Positions 8,658 to 15,830 of a stretch of 64,000 bases of DNA are shown here, piece by piece; within the stretch, counting starts at the first letter, position 1; the number at the start of each line of letters is the position of its first letter. The stretch covers positions 61,140 through 125,139 of the forward strand of contig JAJDUZ010000001.1 of assembly GCA_022826385.1 (NCBI GenBank), read 5' to 3'. The stretch is from Silicimonas sp. GTDB lineage: Bacteria > Pseudomonadota > Alphaproteobacteria > Rhodobacterales > Rhodobacteraceae. A program made the translations under genes and the position numbers. The notes beneath the pieces are model-generated. The model saw only the letters and a program-made list of their open reading frames with translations, ran no database searches and was not told the origin of the DNA.

Positions 8658-9440
8658 TCAGTTGTCGAAGTTGCGCACAAGGAAAGCCACAAGCTCCGGT
8701 TTCACGTCAGCCGTCCAAAGCCCAGCATGTCCTTGCGCCGGGACCGACAGGAAAACCTTGTCCCTCGTCCCGGCTGCCGCAAACACCGAGCGCCCCATAT
8801 CCTGCGGCACCAAGCGATCCTCCTCGCCATGGATCACCAGCAGTGGCTGCCGAAGGCCGCCAATACGCGATAAGCTGTCCCAAGTCTGGGTGATCAGGTC
8901 GCGCACATCCTCGGTCGGGTATTGCGCCGCAACAAGATCGACCAGCGAGGTGAACGGCGCCTCCAGCACAACCGCGTCGCCAGCGCCCATCGTGGCGACC
9001 TGAATGGCCACTGCTGCCCCAAGGCTCTCGCCGTAAAGAACAACGGTGCCGTTTACGGTGTCCACGATACGCAGCGCATCCTCGACCAGCACCGTTTCTT
9101 CGGGGGCTCCGGTCGAGCCGCTGGACCCACGATAAGCTGGCGCGACAACGCCGAACCCCAGGTCGATCAACTCGGCAAACCGCGCCGCCCGATCCTTCAG
9201 GGCCCCGGCATTCCCCGGAAAGTACACAATGGTCGGGCGCCCCGCGCTGGCCGCTGCCCGCCAGACGATCAGGGTTGCACCATCCGGTGTCTCGACTGTG
9301 GTCTCGACAAGCTTCGGTGCGCCGGCATCTGCCGGGGTCGAATAGGTGGTGTCGAAGGGATAGACCGCCGCCAGTTCGTGCCGTTCCAGATACCATTCGA
9401 CATAGCTTGTCGACAGGATCAGGAACAGCGAAGACAGCAT
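8658..9440 (-). CDS. alpha/beta hydrolase with N-terminal anchor
   Basis: 260 residues. A short hydrophobic N-terminus (MLSSLFLILSTSYVEWYLE) suggests a signal anchor; the hydrolase fold follows with FPGNAGALKDRAARF (oxyanion region), nucleophile GESLGAA (Ser near 138), acid HGEEDRLVP and histidine QGHAGLW. It resembles the ABHD12/13-type serine hydrolases. Its ATG abuts the stop codon of pccR exactly (TAG then ATG), so it is probably cotranscribed with the regulator. A thioesterase or lipase role in acyl metabolism would fit that context but is speculation. Confidence 0.88.
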   Translation of the reverse strand: MLSSLFLILSTSYVEWYLERHELAAVYPFDTTYSTPADAGAPKLVETTVETPDGATLIVWRAAASAGRPTIVYFPGNAGALKDRAARFAELIDLGFGVVAPAYRGSSGSTGAPEETVLVEDALRIVDTVNGTVVLYGESLGAAVAIQVATMGAGDAVVLEAPFTSLVDLVAAQYPTEDVRDLITQTWDSLSRIGGLRQPLLVIHGEEDRLVPQDMGRSVFAAAGTRDKVFLSVPAQGHAGLWTADVKPELVAFLVRNFDN

Positions 9441-10838
9441 CTATCCGGTGACCTCATAAGGCAGCACGCCGCGCCGTGACTGCGACACCGTCAGGTCGCG
9501 TTCCAGTGGTGGAACGGAACGCTGGTGACAACTCCGGCGCTCGCAAATCCTACATGAAATGCCGATTGGCTCAAAACCCGAACTGTCCTTCAGGTCCAGC
9601 CCGTCGGAATAGACCACGTCGCCCGCATGGGCGATCTCGCAGCCAAGGGCGATGGCGAAGCGGCGGACAGGTGTGCGGAACGCCGGGCCGCCGACCGGGG
9701 CGCTGATTTCACGGGCAAGGCACAGGTACCGGACGCCGTCCGGCGTCTCGGCCAGTTGCCGCAGGAATTGGCCCGGCGTCTCGAAGGCCCGGTGTACATT
9801 CCACAGCGGGCACGCACCCCCGTAACGGGCGAATTGCAGTCGCGTTGCCGAATGCCGCTTGGTGATCGTTCCGGCCTGATCGACGCGCACGAAGAAGAAC
9901 GGCAGGCCCTTCGCGCCGGGGCGCTGCAGGGTCGACAGGCGATGGGCAACCTGCTCAAGCGAGGCCCCGAAACGAAGTGCCAGTTGGTCAAGGTCATGGC
10001 GTGTCTCGCGCGCGGCCCACAGGAACCGGTCATAGGGCATCATGGCGGCACCCGCGAAATAGTTCGCCATCCCGATCTTCGCGATGTCGCGTGCCGTGTC
10101 GCTTTGGAACCGGGCCAGATCTAGTGTCGCCTCAATCAGGTCGTTGTATTGCAAGAGCGCAATCTGGTGCAGCGCCTGAAAGCGCCGTGTCGCAGTGTTG
10201 GCAAAGGGCGAGAGCCACAATGTGCCGGAAGTGGCGTCTATCTCGCGCAGCGCGCCGCCCCTGTCCCCGGTGGCAATCGTGATTCCGTGAGCGGCAAGCG
10301 TTTCCTCGATCCCGCGATCGACACTGCGGTTGGCGCTGAACTGCTCGGCCGCGCGATCGACCGCGTCAATGTAGTTGTCGCAATAGTGGAAGAAGTCCCG
10401 CACCTCTTCCCACGGCAAGGCCCCGGCGCGTGCGTCCTGTTGGCCAAGCGCCTCGTCAAGCGAGGCCAGCCGTTCGTTGGCCTGCAGATAGGCGCGGTGC
10501 AGGTCAAGGAAGGCGCGGGCAAAGGCCGGGCCATTCGACGCAATCAGCCGCAGGTCGGCCAGCGGCACCTGATCGGTGAAGACCGGGTCGGCAAGCGCCT
10601 CGCGCAGGTCACTGACCATCCGCTCGCCATCGCCCAAGGCCAACGCGCCGACATCGAAGTCAAATTCCTGCACAAGCGCCAGGATCACCGAGGAGGACAC
10701 CGGGCGATGATTGTGCTCCATCTGGTTCAGGTAAGGCAGCGAAACGCCCAGCCTCTCGGCAAAGGCTTTTTGTGTCAGCTCGTGCTTCAGCCGCGTTTCG
10801 CGGAGTTTCGCACCGGCATAGAGTTTCTGAGTGGCCAT
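9441..10838 (-). CDS. pccR: short-chain acyl-CoA responsive regulator (ScfR/PccR family)
   Basis: 465 residues. An N-terminal XRE helix-turn-helix (about 10-65; TQKAFAERLGVSLPYLNQME) precedes a central IrrE/ImmA-like domain and a C-terminal DUF2083 domain with a Cys cluster (GISCRICERRSCHQR plus an upstream Cys near residue 405). The usual HExxH of the peptidase-like domain is degenerate (LHQIALLQY), as expected for regulators that bind acyl-CoA rather than cut peptides. Members include RamB, mycobacterial PrpR (reported to bind an Fe-S cluster) and Rhodobacter PccR, which controls propionyl-CoA carboxylase. pccB lies nearby with TTTGCAAA-type repeats, and similar repeats precede this gene, suggesting autoregulation. 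Confidence 0.92.
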   Translation of the reverse strand: MATQKLYAGAKLRETRLKHELTQKAFAERLGVSLPYLNQMEHNHRPVSSSVILALVQEFDFDVGALALGDGERMVSDLREALADPVFTDQVPLADLRLIASNGPAFARAFLDLHRAYLQANERLASLDEALGQQDARAGALPWEEVRDFFHYCDNYIDAVDRAAEQFSANRSVDRGIEETLAAHGITIATGDRGGALREIDATSGTLWLSPFANTATRRFQALHQIALLQYNDLIEATLDLARFQSDTARDIAKIGMANYFAGAAMMPYDRFLWAARETRHDLDQLALRFGASLEQVAHRLSTLQRPGAKGLPFFFVRVDQAGTITKRHSATRLQFARYGGACPLWNVHRAFETPGQFLRQLAETPDGVRYLCLAREISAPVGGPAFRTPVRRFAIALGCEIAHAGDVVYSDGLDLKDSSGFEPIGISCRICERRSCHQRSVPPLERDLTVSQSRRGVLPYEVTG

Positions 10839-10860
10839 TGCTGCCTGTCGCTCGGGTTAA

Positions 10861-10889
10861 TCTGCAAACTGCTGCGGCAAATTTGCAAA
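10861..10889. promoter_or_regulatory. candidate PccR operator upstream of pccR
   Basis: A TCTGCAAA (10861-10868) and a perfect TTTGCAAA (10882-10889) lie 21 bp centre to centre, two helical turns; the second overlaps the palindrome GCAAATTTGC. Rhodobacter PccR is reported to recognise paired TTTGCAAA elements. The site is 23-51 bp before the pccR start and just after the MFS gene, suggesting autoregulation. Sequence is seen; binding is inferred. Confidence 0.65.
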
Positions 10890-10905
10890 GATGGGGCCTG
10901 AAAGT

Positions 10906-12126
10906 CTAGGCCGCGTTGCGCAACTGTCGCTCGCGCCATTCCACGTAAAGCACCGACAGAAGCCCCAGCAGCAGGGTGGTCACCATGATGGCCAGCAGTT
11001 TCAGGCTGGCATTTTCGCCTTGGATCACCCCGCCTGCAAAGGCCGACAGTGCTGCGCCACCGCCGATCATGAACGCGCTGCCCAGACCGCTGGCCGTCCC
11101 CGCCAGATGCGGCCGCACCGACAGCATCCCGGCGCTGGCATTCGGGATGACCATCCCGTTGCTGAGGCCCACGAAGGTACAGAACGCGAAGAACAGGAAG
11201 GGCGAGGCAAAGCCGATCGCGGTCAGGACAAGGGCTGTCAAAAGCCCGAGGAAGCCGATCAATGCGCCGGTCCGGATCATGCGGTTGATGCCGAAATGCA
11301 CCGAATAGCGACCCGAAATGAAGTTGCCCGTCGCATAACCGATCGCAGGTGCGCCAAAGCAGACGCCCGCCCAGAAGGACGACAATTCGAACTCGACCGA
11401 GGCAACATAGGGGCCACCGCCGAGAAACGCGAAGAACGCGCCCGAGGCAAAGGCGGCCGCGGCGACATAGCCCCAGAACCGGCGTGAGGCGAGCAGTTCG
11501 GGATAGTCGCGCACCTGTTGCGCAAAGCTGACGCCGCCACCGGCTGCGGTTTCCCCTTGGTCGAACCAGCAGAGCGTCATCACCAGAGTGCCGCCTGCCA
11601 CAAGGAACCAGAACACCGCTTCCCATCCAAAAGCCTGGTCCAGTGCGCCGCCGATCATGGGCGCGACCATCGGCACAAGGGCCATGCCCATGGTCACATA
11701 GCCGATCATCGACGCCGCTTCTTCCTGCGGGACCATGTCGCGCACGATCGCCCGGCTCAGGACCAACCCCGCGGCGACAGCGCTTTGCATCATGCGGAAG
11801 AACAGGAACACCTCGATCGTCGTTGCAAAGACGCAACCGAGCGTGGCGAAGATGAAGATGGCCTGACAGCTCAGCATGACGCGCCGCCGGCCGTAACGGT
11901 CGCTGACCGGGCCAATAAACAATTGCAGGACGGCTGTTACCGCCAGATAGCCGGACACGGCCAACTGCATCACGTCATACCGAGTGTCGAAGAACTCGGT
12001 CATATGGGGCAGCGAAGGCAGGAACGCGCTCATGTTCATGGCGCCGAGCCCGGCCATGAGCACAAGTGTCAAAACATGCGGAGGTGTCGTGCGGTCGAGA
12101 AACCGGACGACCGGTTTCTCGGTCAT
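10906..12126 (-). CDS. MFS transporter, Bcr/CflA drug-resistance family
   Basis: 406 residues with twelve predicted membrane helices. MFS motif A is visible between helices 2 and 3 (GPVSDRYGRRRVML, about 72-85), and the helix 5 motif is compatible with a drug/H+ antiporter. Bcr/CflA members export bicyclomycin, chloramphenicol and sulphonamides, but substrates vary. The gene is divergent from pccB across a 178-bp region with PccR-like boxes, and lies 67 bp upstream of pccR on the same strand, so it may respond to propionyl-CoA status. Transporter family is secure; substrate is unknown. Confidence 0.9.
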   Translation of the reverse strand: MTEKPVVRFLDRTTPPHVLTLVLMAGLGAMNMSAFLPSLPHMTEFFDTRYDVMQLAVSGYLAVTAVLQLFIGPVSDRYGRRRVMLSCQAIFIFATLGCVFATTIEVFLFFRMMQSAVAAGLVLSRAIVRDMVPQEEAASMIGYVTMGMALVPMVAPMIGGALDQAFGWEAVFWFLVAGGTLVMTLCWFDQGETAAGGGVSFAQQVRDYPELLASRRFWGYVAAAAFASGAFFAFLGGGPYVASVEFELSSFWAGVCFGAPAIGYATGNFISGRYSVHFGINRMIRTGALIGFLGLLTALVLTAIGFASPFLFFAFCTFVGLSNGMVIPNASAGMLSVRPHLAGTASGLGSAFMIGGGAALSAFAGGVIQGENASLKLLAIMVTTLLLGLLSVLYVEWRERQLRNAA

Positions 12127-12185
12127 GGATCACACCTAGGTCCGCAGTGTTGGGGTGTCCAGCGCCTGTGACACTCAATTCGATA

Positions 12186-12233
12186 TTCGCAAATTTGCAG
12201 AAATAGGGTTTCGCATTTCGCATGATTTGCAAA
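12186..12233. promoter_or_regulatory. candidate PccR operator upstream of pccB
   Basis: Repeated TTTGCAAA-like boxes: TTCGCAAA (12186-12193) directly followed by TTTGCAGA (12194-12201), a TTTCGCAT (12209-12216) overlapping a second, then a perfect TTTGCAAA (12226-12233). They lie 72-119 bp before the pccB start in the pccB/MFS divergent region. The core matches the element reported for Rhodobacter PccR. No clear -35/-10 could be assigned. Confidence 0.7.
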
Positions 12234-12304
12234 TATCCAACGTTTCGCTTCCCTGTAAAGGCGCATCGGGGTACCCCTGAGCAGCCCAAGGAGGAGGGAG
12301 CCCC

Positions 12305-13837
12305 ATGTCCGACATTCTGACCGAACTCGAAGCGCGCCGCGCCGCCGCCCGTGCCGGTGGCGGTGAAAAACGGGTCGCGGCACAGCACGCCAAGGGCAAG
12401 CTGACGGCGCGCGAACGGATCGAACTGCTGCTGGACGAAGGCTCGTTCGAAGAGTTCGACATGTTCGTCAAGCACCGCACCACCGATTTCGGCATGGATG
12501 CGCAGCGCCCCGATGGCGACGGCGTTGTGACCGGCTGGGGCATGGTCAACGGGCGCATGGTTTATGTCTTCAGCCAGGATTTCACAGTCTTCGGCGGCTC
12601 GCTGTCCGAAACGCACGCGCAGAAGATCTGCAAGATCATGGATATGGCGATGCAGAATGGCGCGCCGGTGATCGGGCTGAACGATTCCGGCGGTGCCCGC
12701 ATCCAGGAGGGGGTCGCGTCGCTGGCAGGCTACGCCGAGGTGTTCCAGCGCAACATCATGGCGTCGGGTGTCGTGCCGCAGATCAGCGTCATCATGGGGC
12801 CCTGTGCCGGTGGGGCGGTTTATAGCCCAGCCATGACCGACTTCATCTTCATGGTGAAGGACAGTTCGTACATGTTCGTGACCGGTCCGGATGTCGTGAA
12901 GACCGTCACCAACGAGGTGGTTTCCGCCGAGGAATTGGGCGGGGCGTCGACCCACACCAAGAAAAGCTCTGTTGCAGATGGCGCCTTCGAAAACGACGTG
13001 GAAACACTGGCCGAGGTCCGTCGTTTGGTCGACTTCCTGCCCCTGAACAACCGCGACAAGGCGCCGGTTCGCCCATTTTTCGACGATCCCGAACGGGTTG
13101 ATCAAAGCCTTGATACGCTAATCCCGGCAAACCCGAATCAGCCCTACGACATGAAGGAACTGATCCATAAAGTCGCGGACGAAGCTGATTTTTACGAACT
13201 TCAGGCAGATTTTGCCGCAAATATCATCACTGGGTTCATTCGCCTTGAAGGCCGGACCGTGGGCGTTGTTGCAAACCAGCCGATGGTGCTGGCCGGGGTG
13301 CTGGACATCGATTCCAGCCGCAAGGCCGCGCGCTTCGTTCGGTTCTGCGACGCCTTCGAGATCCCGATTTTGACCTTTGTCGACGTTCCTGGGTTCCTGC
13401 CGGGAACCGCGCAGGAATACGGCGGCGTCATCAAGCACGGGGCCAAGCTGCTCTTTGCCTATGGCGAGGCCACGGTGCCGAAAGTGACGGTGATTACGCG
13501 CAAGGCTTATGGCGGTGCTTATGACGTTATGGCCTCGAAGCATCTGCGCGGAGATTTCAACTATGCTTGGCCCACGGCGCAAATCGCGGTGATGGGTGCC
13601 AAGGGCGCAACCGAGATCCTCTATCGCTCGGAATTGGATGATCCCGAAAAGATTGCAGAACGCACGGCCGAGTATGAAACCAACTTTGCCAATCCCTTCC
13701 GGGCCGCCGAACGCGGCTTCATCGACGAAGTGATCATGCCGCAATCGACGCGGCGGCGCGTTGCGCGCGCATTTGCCTCGCTGCGCACCAAGAGCCTTTC
13801 GAATCCCTGGAAGAAGCATGACAACATCCCGCTTTGA
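12305..13837 (+). CDS. pccB: propionyl-CoA carboxylase, carboxyltransferase (beta) subunit
   Basis: 510 residues, standard length. The two crotonase-like halves are visible: the N-half with [14 protein letters not shown] (near 122-135) and [16 protein letters not shown] (near 164-179), and the C-half with [27 protein letters not shown] and the oxyanion-forming [11 protein letters not shown]. It moves carboxyl from biotin on PccA to propionyl-CoA, giving methylmalonyl-CoA. GGAGG lies 8 nt before the ATG. The pccA gene follows on the same strand but only after 2.3 kb of small lipoprotein genes, an unusual spacing. Regulation by PccR is likely from the operator repeats upstream. Confidence 0.97.
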   Translation: MSDILTELEARRAAARAGGGEKRVAAQHAKGKLTARERIELLLDEGSFEEFDMFVKHRTTDFGMDAQRPDGDGVVTGWGMVNGRMVYVFSQDFTVFGGSLSETHAQKICKIMDMAMQNGAPVIGLNDSGGARIQEGVASLAGYAEVFQRNIMASGVVPQISVIMGPCAGGAVYSPAMTDFIFMVKDSSYMFVTGPDVVKTVTNEVVSAEELGGASTHTKKSSVADGAFENDVETLAEVRRLVDFLPLNNRDKAPVRPFFDDPERVDQSLDTLIPANPNQPYDMKELIHKVADEADFYELQADFAANIITGFIRLEGRTVGVVANQPMVLAGVLDIDSSRKAARFVRFCDAFEIPILTFVDVPGFLPGTAQEYGGVIKHGAKLLFAYGEATVPKVTVITRKAYGGAYDVMASKHLRGDFNYAWPTAQIAVMGAKGATEILYRSELDDPEKIAERTAEYETNFANPFRAAERGFIDEVIMPQSTRRRVARAFASLRTKSLSNPWKKHDNIPL

Positions 13838-14074
13838 GCCGGTTCGCGACATGCGATCTTCTTGCCACAGGGCCGTTAATATTTGCGGCTTGACCTTTGG
13901 GGCTGGAAACAATCCAGTGAAATGCGCTAATCAGCATCTATCCGCCGTTGCCTGTAACTATCTTCTGGACACGGGTTTTCGGTCGGCTAGTGTCACGCCG
14001 TACGCGATTTGCGTGCGGGACTATTGGAAAGGCCGAGCAGACAATACGGCCTTGACGGATCGAAGGAGACAGTC

Positions 14075-14206
14075 ATGTCGAACACCCTCAAAGCCCTCCT
14101 GGCCCTTGGCCTCTTCACTGTACTTTCCGCCTGTGCTCAGCAGGAAGAAGAAGTCATGGTTGAAGAACCCATGGTCATGGAAGAGCCGGTTATGGAGAAG
14201 TTCTGA
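14075..14206 (+). CDS. very small lipoprotein (43 aa), acidic Met/Glu-rich tail
   Basis: 43 residues from the ATG at 14075, which follows GAAGGAGAC; an earlier in-frame ATG at 14009 has no such site. The signal peptide SNTLKALLALGLFTVLSAC ends in a perfect lipobox (LSAC, Cys 20). The mature part is only 24 residues, AQQEEE followed by repeats of V-E-E-P-M/V-M. It should be an acylated envelope peptide. It is followed by a strong hairpin (14221-14242) and by a second tiny lipoprotein gene. I know no assigned function. It resembles entericidin-size lipoproteins in length only. Confidence 0.75.
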   Translation: MSNTLKALLALGLFTVLSACAQQEEEVMVEEPMVMEEPVMEKF

Positions 14207-14220
14207 TTCAGAACTTTCTT

Positions 14221-14242
14221 GGTCGGGGCGTCAGCCCCGACC
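14221..14242 (+). terminator. hairpin after 43-aa lipoprotein gene
   Basis: A perfect 9-bp stem GGTCGGGGC/GCCCCGACC with a GTCA tetraloop starts 14 nt after the stop codon. There is no clear U-run, so it may be a weak terminator or 3' stabiliser before the next small gene. Confidence 0.6.
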
Positions 14243-14263
14243 GAACCCCCGCATTGGGATAAA

Positions 14264-14368
14264 ATGCACATTCTCTCGAAAATCGTTGTCATCATTGCGC
14301 TCGCAGCCACATCGGCCTGTGTCGTGCAGGAAGACGTTATCTTGGTCGTTCCCCAGTCAGATCAGTGA
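14264..14368 (+). CDS. tiny lipoprotein (34 aa)
   Basis: 34 residues: signal peptide HILSKIVVIIALAATSAC with lipobox TSAC (Cys 19), then a 15-residue mature tail VVQEDVILVVPQSDQ. It reads ATG to TGA without interruption in the gap between the 43-aa lipoprotein and the 119-aa gene. A clear ribosome binding site is absent (GGGATAAA lies before the ATG), so translation is less certain than for its neighbours. The lipobox and the position among four other small lipoproteins are the main support. No function is known to me. Confidence 0.6.
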   Translation: MHILSKIVVIIALAATSACVVQEDVILVVPQSDQ

Positions 14369-14395
14369 ATTTCCACCGCTCGCGGGAGGAAAGAC

Positions 14396-14755
14396 ATGCT
14401 GAAGCACAGGGGATTCCCGGGTCGCATGCCCGGTACTGACTTTCAGTTCACAATCCGGCGCGCCAACCCGCGCGGTGTCACGCGCATTGTTTCGCGCGAA
14501 CGGTTCGCGGACCGCAGGAAAGCTGATCGCGATGCCGATTCAGCGTTCATGGCCTGTTTGTGGGACTATTTCGGGGATGAACCGTTCGAGAGGGGCAATC
14601 TTGATGCCGGTCGCATCTCGTGGCTGTTCGGTCGCGAAGTGATTCCCGCCGAAGATCCGTTTGACCCCGAAAGCTACGACTCCTTGTTGAAAATTGATGA
14701 GAATCGCGCCCGTGCATCGTTTCCCGAGGCGTTCGACGGAACGTGGGTGGCATGA
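14396..14755 (+). CDS. conserved-looking soluble protein, unknown (119 aa)
   Basis: 119 residues beginning after a strong GGGAGGAAAG site 4 nt before the ATG. It has no signal peptide or membrane helix. The sequence is rich in Arg, Asp and aromatic residues, with stretches TIRRANPRGVTRIVSRERF (about 19-37) and CLWDYFGDEPFERGNLDAG (about 54-72). The end GTWVA is followed by a 322-bp gap. It lies between two groups of small lipoproteins and is the only cytoplasmic-type gene in the pccB-pccA interval. I do not recognise its family. Confidence 0.72.
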   Translation: MLKHRGFPGRMPGTDFQFTIRRANPRGVTRIVSRERFADRRKADRDADSAFMACLWDYFGDEPFERGNLDAGRISWLFGREVIPAEDPFDPESYDSLLKIDENRARASFPEAFDGTWVA

Positions 14756-14923
14756 AGTCGCTCTGGATTCTCTCGTTTTGGCAAAGACTTGCCGGTTTGC
14801 ATGGCCGGGGAAGCTTTTCCTTTTCGTGTGGATCGCGAATGTGCAAGCTGACTGTGCAGGCGCGTCCCTCCACTCACGGATGTGCCTCCACAAGTAAGAA
14901 CCGTTACCCTTCCCCTTCACGTC

Positions 14924-14951
14924 GGTCCGACCGGAATTACCCGGTCGGACC
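14924..14951. terminator. strong hairpin, GGTCCGACCGG stem
   Basis: An 11-bp perfect inverted repeat with a 6-nt AATTAC loop, followed by TTCGTGGG. It probably ends the transcript from the 119-aa gene; the short U-content after it makes Rho-independent action plausible but not certain. Confidence 0.65.
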
Positions 14952-15002
14952 TTCGTGGGTTCGGCAACGTGTTGCTGTAATCAAAAGTTATAGACCGGAT
15001 GC

Positions 15003-15013
15003 TATTGAATATC
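15003..15013 (+). promoter_or_regulatory. TATTGAATATC box, copy 1
   Basis: First of three identical 11-mers, each ending 64-66 nt before the ATG of a paralogous lipoprotein gene (here 15078). It is likely a promoter or activator element; which sigma factor or protein reads it is unknown. Confidence 0.65.
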
Positions 15014-15064
15014 CGTCCTGCCATCGGCGTTGGATGCCTTGGGGTCGCATTCAAAAACAGGACG
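15014..15064 (+). promoter_or_regulatory. leader stem over the ribosome binding site, lipoprotein A
   Basis: CGTCCTG (15014-15020) pairs perfectly with CAGGACG (15058-15064), which directly adjoins the GAAGG ribosome binding site. The fold would place the start region in a closed stem-loop, as in RNA thermometers or sRNA-regulated leaders. Pairing is seen; regulation is inferred. Confidence 0.45.
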
Positions 15065-15077
15065 AAGGTCTTACAAC

Positions 15078-15335
15078 ATGCAATCATCCATCAAAGCGGT
15101 CGCGACCGCGTTTGGCGTATTTTCTCTTTCCGCGTGCAGCGAGCTCGGCATCGAGAGCGATGTTGAACGCGTTGCCGTCGGCGCAGGCGCGGGATGCGTT
15201 GTCGGTGAAATCTATCGCGATGGGCGCTGCGTCGAAGGTGCCATCCTCGGAGGCGCGCTCGGAGCTCTTCTCGACACAAGATCACGGGGACGCGGTCGGT
15301 ACTACGGCGACGACGACGACTACGACGACGATTGA
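15078..15335 (+). CDS. small Gly-zipper lipoprotein A (85 aa)
   Basis: 85 residues from the ATG at 15078; an upstream in-frame ATG at 15030 would disrupt the signal peptide. The signal ends in lipobox LSAC (Cys 20). The mature part carries the shared module of three tandem paralogues: VERVAVGAGAGCVVGE, then RDGRCVEGAILGGALGALL, so two conserved Cys and a glycine-zipper hairpin. The C-terminus is unique: an Arg/Gly stretch then an acidic run of Asp with one Tyr (YYGDDDDYDDD), perhaps metal-binding. It has its own upstream box and leader stem and a hairpin after it, so it looks monocistronic. Function unknown. Confidence 0.75.
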   Translation: MQSSIKAVATAFGVFSLSACSELGIESDVERVAVGAGAGCVVGEIYRDGRCVEGAILGGALGALLDTRSRGRGRYYGDDDDYDDD

Positions 15336-15365
15336 GGCAAGCCCGGGCGGCCTCGCGCCGACCGA

Positions 15366-15396
15366 CGTCCCGTTTTGGCGGAACCCTGCCGGGACG
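15366..15396 (+). terminator. hairpin after lipoprotein A
   Basis: CGTCCCG pairs with CGGGACG around a 17-nt loop, 30 nt after the stop codon of lipoprotein A and before the second TATTGAATATC box. No U-run follows; it may separate two transcription units. Confidence 0.4.
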
Positions 15397-15417
15397 GGGC
15401 TGATATCCAGCACTGTT

Positions 15418-15428
15418 ATTGAATATCG
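15418..15428 (+). promoter_or_regulatory. TATTGAATATC box, copy 2
   Basis: Identical to copies 1 and 3; here the flanking base also matches copy 3 (TTATTGAATATC). It ends 66 nt before the ATG of lipoprotein B at 15495. Confidence 0.65.
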
Positions 15429-15439
15429 ACCGGCTGAAA

Positions 15440-15486
15440 CCTTCTTGGACACATCGCGCTTTCACAGCGCACCCACCCCAAGAAGG
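15440..15486 (+). promoter_or_regulatory. leader stem over the ribosome binding site, lipoprotein B
   Basis: CCTTCTTGG (15440-15448) pairs perfectly over 9 bp with CCAAGAAGG (15478-15486), burying the AAGAAGG ribosome binding site 8 nt before the ATG. An inner GCGCT/AGCGC hairpin (15456-15470) extends the fold. This is the clearest of the three leaders. Confidence 0.55.
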
Positions 15487-15494
15487 AAAAGACA

Positions 15495-15689
15495 ATGTCG
15501 AAACTTGCCCCCATTGCGCTGTTCGGCGCGCTCACATTTGTCACCGCTTGTGACGAAATCAACGGCGAGCGGGATGCCGCGCTTGTCGGGGCCGCCATCG
15601 GATGTGCCGCTGGATACACGTTGGTCAATGGCCGCTGTGTCGAAGGTGCCATCGCAGGCGGCGTGGCCGGCGCCGTCTCGCAGCGCTGA
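15495..15689 (+). CDS. small Gly-zipper lipoprotein B (64 aa)
   Basis: 64 residues. The signal peptide KLAPIALFGALTFVTAC has lipobox VTAC (Cys 19). The mature module matches lipoproteins A and C: ERDAALVGAAIGCAAGY, then NGRCVEGAIAGGVAGA, with the same two Cys and glycine-zipper spacing. Unlike A it has almost no tail (VSQR). Its ribosome binding site (AAGAAGGA) is the 3' arm of a 9-bp leader stem. Glycine-zipper lipoproteins often insert in or associate with the outer membrane, but no function for this short form is known to me. Confidence 0.75.
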   Translation: MSKLAPIALFGALTFVTACDEINGERDAALVGAAIGCAAGYTLVNGRCVEGAIAGGVAGAVSQR

Positions 15690-15714
15690 TCGACAGCGTA
15701 CCCAACCACAAAAC

Positions 15715-15750
15715 CGGCTGCTTGATGCCGATCGGGGCGTCGGGCAGCCG
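15715..15750 (+). terminator. hairpin after lipoprotein B
   Basis: CGGCTGC (15715-15721) pairs with GCAGCCG (15744-15750), 26 nt after the stop codon and just before the third TATTGAATATC box. It lacks a U-run; likely a transcript end or 3' stabiliser. Confidence 0.4.
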
Positions 15751-15755
15751 AATGT

Positions 15756-15766
15756 TATTGAATATC
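15756..15766 (+). promoter_or_regulatory. TATTGAATATC box, copy 3
   Basis: Third identical copy, ending 64 nt before the ATG of lipoprotein C at 15831. The constant distance (64, 66, 64 nt) across three genes whose leaders otherwise differ argues for a conserved promoter-linked function. Confidence 0.65.
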
Positions 15767-15830
15767 ACTGCGAAAGAACGCCTTTTACAGCGCAGGGGAA
15801 GACCCCAACGCGTAGCAGAGGCAGAAAAAA

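Larger units (their letters stand above)
14756..15077. other. 322-bp intergenic gap before the paralogous lipoprotein genes
   Basis: I find no convincing gene here. It holds a perfect 11-bp terminator-like hairpin (14924-14951), the first TATTGAATATC box (15003-15013) and the leader stem of the first paralogue (15014-15064). Short open frames in 14756-14900 lack ribosome binding sites and recognisable sequence. Confidence 0.6.

Noticed and set aside
14756..14900. A possible short exported peptide (frame ending SRMCLHK) after the 119-aa gene
   Set aside because: No ribosome binding site, no plausible start close to the hydrophobic stretch, and the frame overlaps the end of the 119-aa gene.
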